Origin: Bacillota bacterium
GTDB lineage: Bacteria > Bacillota > Bacilli > Alicyclobacillales > SLC66
NCBI GenBank assembly: GCA_021820825.1
Contig: JAKADD010000118.1
Location: 1 to 7,515, forward strand
Reading direction: 5' to 3'
Length of the DNA stretch: 7,515 nucleotides
Under the pieces are notes generated by a model. That model saw nothing but the letters and a program-made list of their open reading frames with translations, was not told the DNA's origin and did no database searches. Positions 6,567-7,515 of the stretch are shown here, one piece after another. The position numbers were made by a program, and so were the translations under genes. Positions within the stretch are counted from its first letter, which is position 1. Every line of letters begins with the position of its first letter.

Positions 6567-6904
6567 TGCTGAACACACCTGAGAGTAAACGCGGCTTCGC
6601 GCACCGCCACGAAGAGCGGTTTCCCTGGAAAGGGATCATCGGCTACATCATGTCGATTATTCTCACAGCCTTCTCGATGTGGATTGTTTTTGCGCATGTT
6701 GCGCAGTTTGGCACCGCGCTGTTTATCATCCTGGGCCTTGCGGTGTTGCAGATCTTCGTGCAACTGTTTATGTTCATGCATGTGACTGAATCTGACGATG
6801 GACCGCCATGGCAGGTTTTGGGGCTGCTTGCAGGGTTGCTGTTTGTGGCGACGATCGTAGGCATGTCGATGTGGATTATGACATTTAACGGACAGGCGTC
6901 CTGA
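6566..6904 (+). CDS. qoxD: quinol oxidase subunit IV
   Basis: QoxD is the small fourth subunit (QoxD/CyoD family), an assembly or stability component without redox centres. Its 112 residues form three predicted helices (about 22-44, 47-71 and 83-106) after a charged N-terminus. QLFMFMHVTE (66-75) at the end of helix 2 is typical of the family. Its start overlaps the qoxC stop in TAATG. The ribosome binding site GGGGGTGAT (6551-6559) inside qoxC is nearly perfect and six bases away, indicating translational coupling and near-equal synthesis with QoxC. It is the last gene of the operon, with the terminator beginning about 55 bases downstream. Confidence 0.94.
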   Translation: MLNTPESKRGFAHRHEERFPWKGIIGYIMSIILTAFSMWIVFAHVAQFGTALFIILGLAVLQIFVQLFMFMHVTESDDGPPWQVLGLLAGLLFVATIVGMSMWIMTFNGQAS

Positions 6905-6958
6905 TCGACGGCCCGTATCAGGCAAAGCGGCGGTGAAGAAGCGGCAGTGAAATAGGGA

Positions 6959-6994
6959 GGCGCCTGTTCCGCTCGCGGGATGGGCGCCGCTTTT
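6959..6994 (+). terminator. intrinsic terminator of the qox operon
   Basis: GGCGCC (6959-6964) pairs with GGCGCC (6983-6988), and CCGC (6969-6972) pairs with GCGG (6975-6978). The intervening TGTT and GATG can pair as U-A plus G-U pairs, so the RNA can form one nearly continuous stem with a small loop. It is followed by GC and TTTT. Its place just after qoxD and before the next promoter fits termination of qoxABCD. Confidence 0.8.
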
Positions 6995-7071
6995 GTGTGA
7001 AACCAGTCTGCCTGACCTCTCCCCTGCAATCATTGGGAGAAAATTCGCAGTCGTGCAACAACTTTGGCGTG

Positions 7072-7080
7072 TGCTATGAT
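7072..7080 (+). promoter_or_regulatory. candidate extended -10 promoter for the right-edge gene
   Basis: TGCTATGAT is an extended -10 element preceded by GTG, 45 bases before the probable TTG start at 7125. The -35 region (about 7052-7057) is poor. The element shares the string TGTGCTAT or GTGCTAT with the candidate promoter before qoxA. Confidence 0.4.
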
Positions 7081-7124
7081 GCAAATGCATATTCTAACAA
7101 TACGCTTGGGGAGATGAATGTCTG

Positions 7125-7515
7125 TTGGGCAAATTCTACAAATATCTTGATCGCTTTATCCTGCCCTGGCCAGTAAAGTTCCTGACTAATCCGCTCGTCA
7201 TCCTGTTCACGTTTGTGACCCTCATTCCCCTGATCGGTTTTGCGAATGCGGTTGTATTTGTCTTGATCGTCAATAGTTATATGAATGTCACCAGCGTTGG
7301 CGTGTCATCCATTGTCCTGCGTCAGACTTCGCTGGTGGCTGACAGTCAGGAAGCGCGGGCGAAACAGGATCATGAGACGCTGCTGGCCGAGTTTACAAAA
7401 ATGCAGGAGATGCAGGAGTCGCAGGTTACGGAACTGGAGCAACTGAAGGAGATGAATGCGGAATTGCACGCCATGATGCGCCGCAGTGAAGAACAGCGCG
7501 CGCAGATGATCGAAG
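7125..7515 (+). CDS. membrane-anchored coiled-coil protein of unknown function, partial at its 3' end
   Basis: An open frame with coding character runs from an in-frame stop at 7095-7097 to the window end without a stop. TTG 7125 is the most likely start, with GGGGAG (7108-7113) 11 bases upstream; CTG 7122 is the alternative. The nearby ATGs at 7114 and 7118 are in other frames. The visible 130 residues begin with a basic/aromatic segment (GKFYKYLDRFILPWPVKFL). This is followed by a long hydrophobic stretch (about 24-50) that could be one long or two short membrane helices, then a linker. From about residue 72 to the edge there is an acidic, Gln/Met/Glu-rich helical region with heptad-like spacing (for example ELEQLKEMNAELHAMM), a likely coiled coil. 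It is not recognised. It has its own promoter candidate and lies beyond the qox terminator, so it is probably not part of that operon. Confidence 0.7.
   Translation, partial: MGKFYKYLDRFILPWPVKFLTNPLVILFTFVTLIPLIGFANAVVFVLIVNSYMNVTSVGVSSIVLRQTSLVADSQEARAKQDHETLLAEFTKMQEMQESQVTELEQLKEMNAELHAMMRRSEEQRAQMIE

Noticed and set aside
6392..7090. 232-residue minus-strand open frame across qoxC, qoxD and the terminator
   Set aside because: It is antisense to two conserved genes, is rich in His, Arg and Gln, and spans an intrinsic terminator.

Overview
This looks like a chromosomal segment from a Gram-positive member of the Bacilli (Bacillota), possibly an acid-tolerant, Alicyclobacillus-like organism. 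The evidence is a quinol oxidase operon in the qoxABCD gene order, a lipoprotein-type QoxA, strong G-rich Shine-Dalgarno sites, a probable TTG start, and an external QoxA domain with very few charged residues. The genus assignment is an inference from memory of protein families; no search was run.

Layout. (1) Positions 6-674 (+) hold an open frame for a PD-(D/E)XK nuclease-superfamily protein. Its 3' end looks frame-disturbed and overlaps both a terminator-like hairpin and the end of the next, convergent gene. (2) On the minus strand, a 70-residue two-helix membrane protein (2688-2476) is followed 59 bases later by a 594-residue S9-family prolyl-oligopeptidase-like serine peptidase (2416-632). 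The pair is probably co-transcribed. (3) A 348-base divergent intergenic region (2689-3036) holds three TGYGAAA elements, an extended -10 promoter candidate and a long leader for the plus-strand operon. (4) Positions 3037-6904 (+) encode the four subunits of a haem-copper menaquinol oxidase: qoxA, qoxB, qoxC and qoxD. They are tightly spaced, with a TAATG overlap between C and D, and end at a good intrinsic terminator (6959-6994). (5) After a second extended -10 promoter candidate, a TTG-started gene for an unrecognised membrane-anchored coiled-coil protein begins at 7125 and runs off the window.

How the parts work together. QoxA-D form a proton-pumping terminal oxidase. All haem and copper ligands and the D- and K-channel residues are visible in QoxB. 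The residues known to contact quinol in E. coli CyoB are also conserved, and QoxA lacks the CuA ligands, so the electron donor is quinol rather than cytochrome c. The flanking peptidase, small membrane protein, nuclease and coiled-coil gene have no evident functional link to the oxidase.

I see no mobile element, CRISPR array, tRNA or rRNA, and no convincing undescribed multi-gene system. The points most worth a second look are the disturbed 3' end of the nuclease gene, the acidic residue next to the haem-ligand HFH motif of QoxB, the repeated elements upstream of qoxA, and the unrecognised gene at the right edge.
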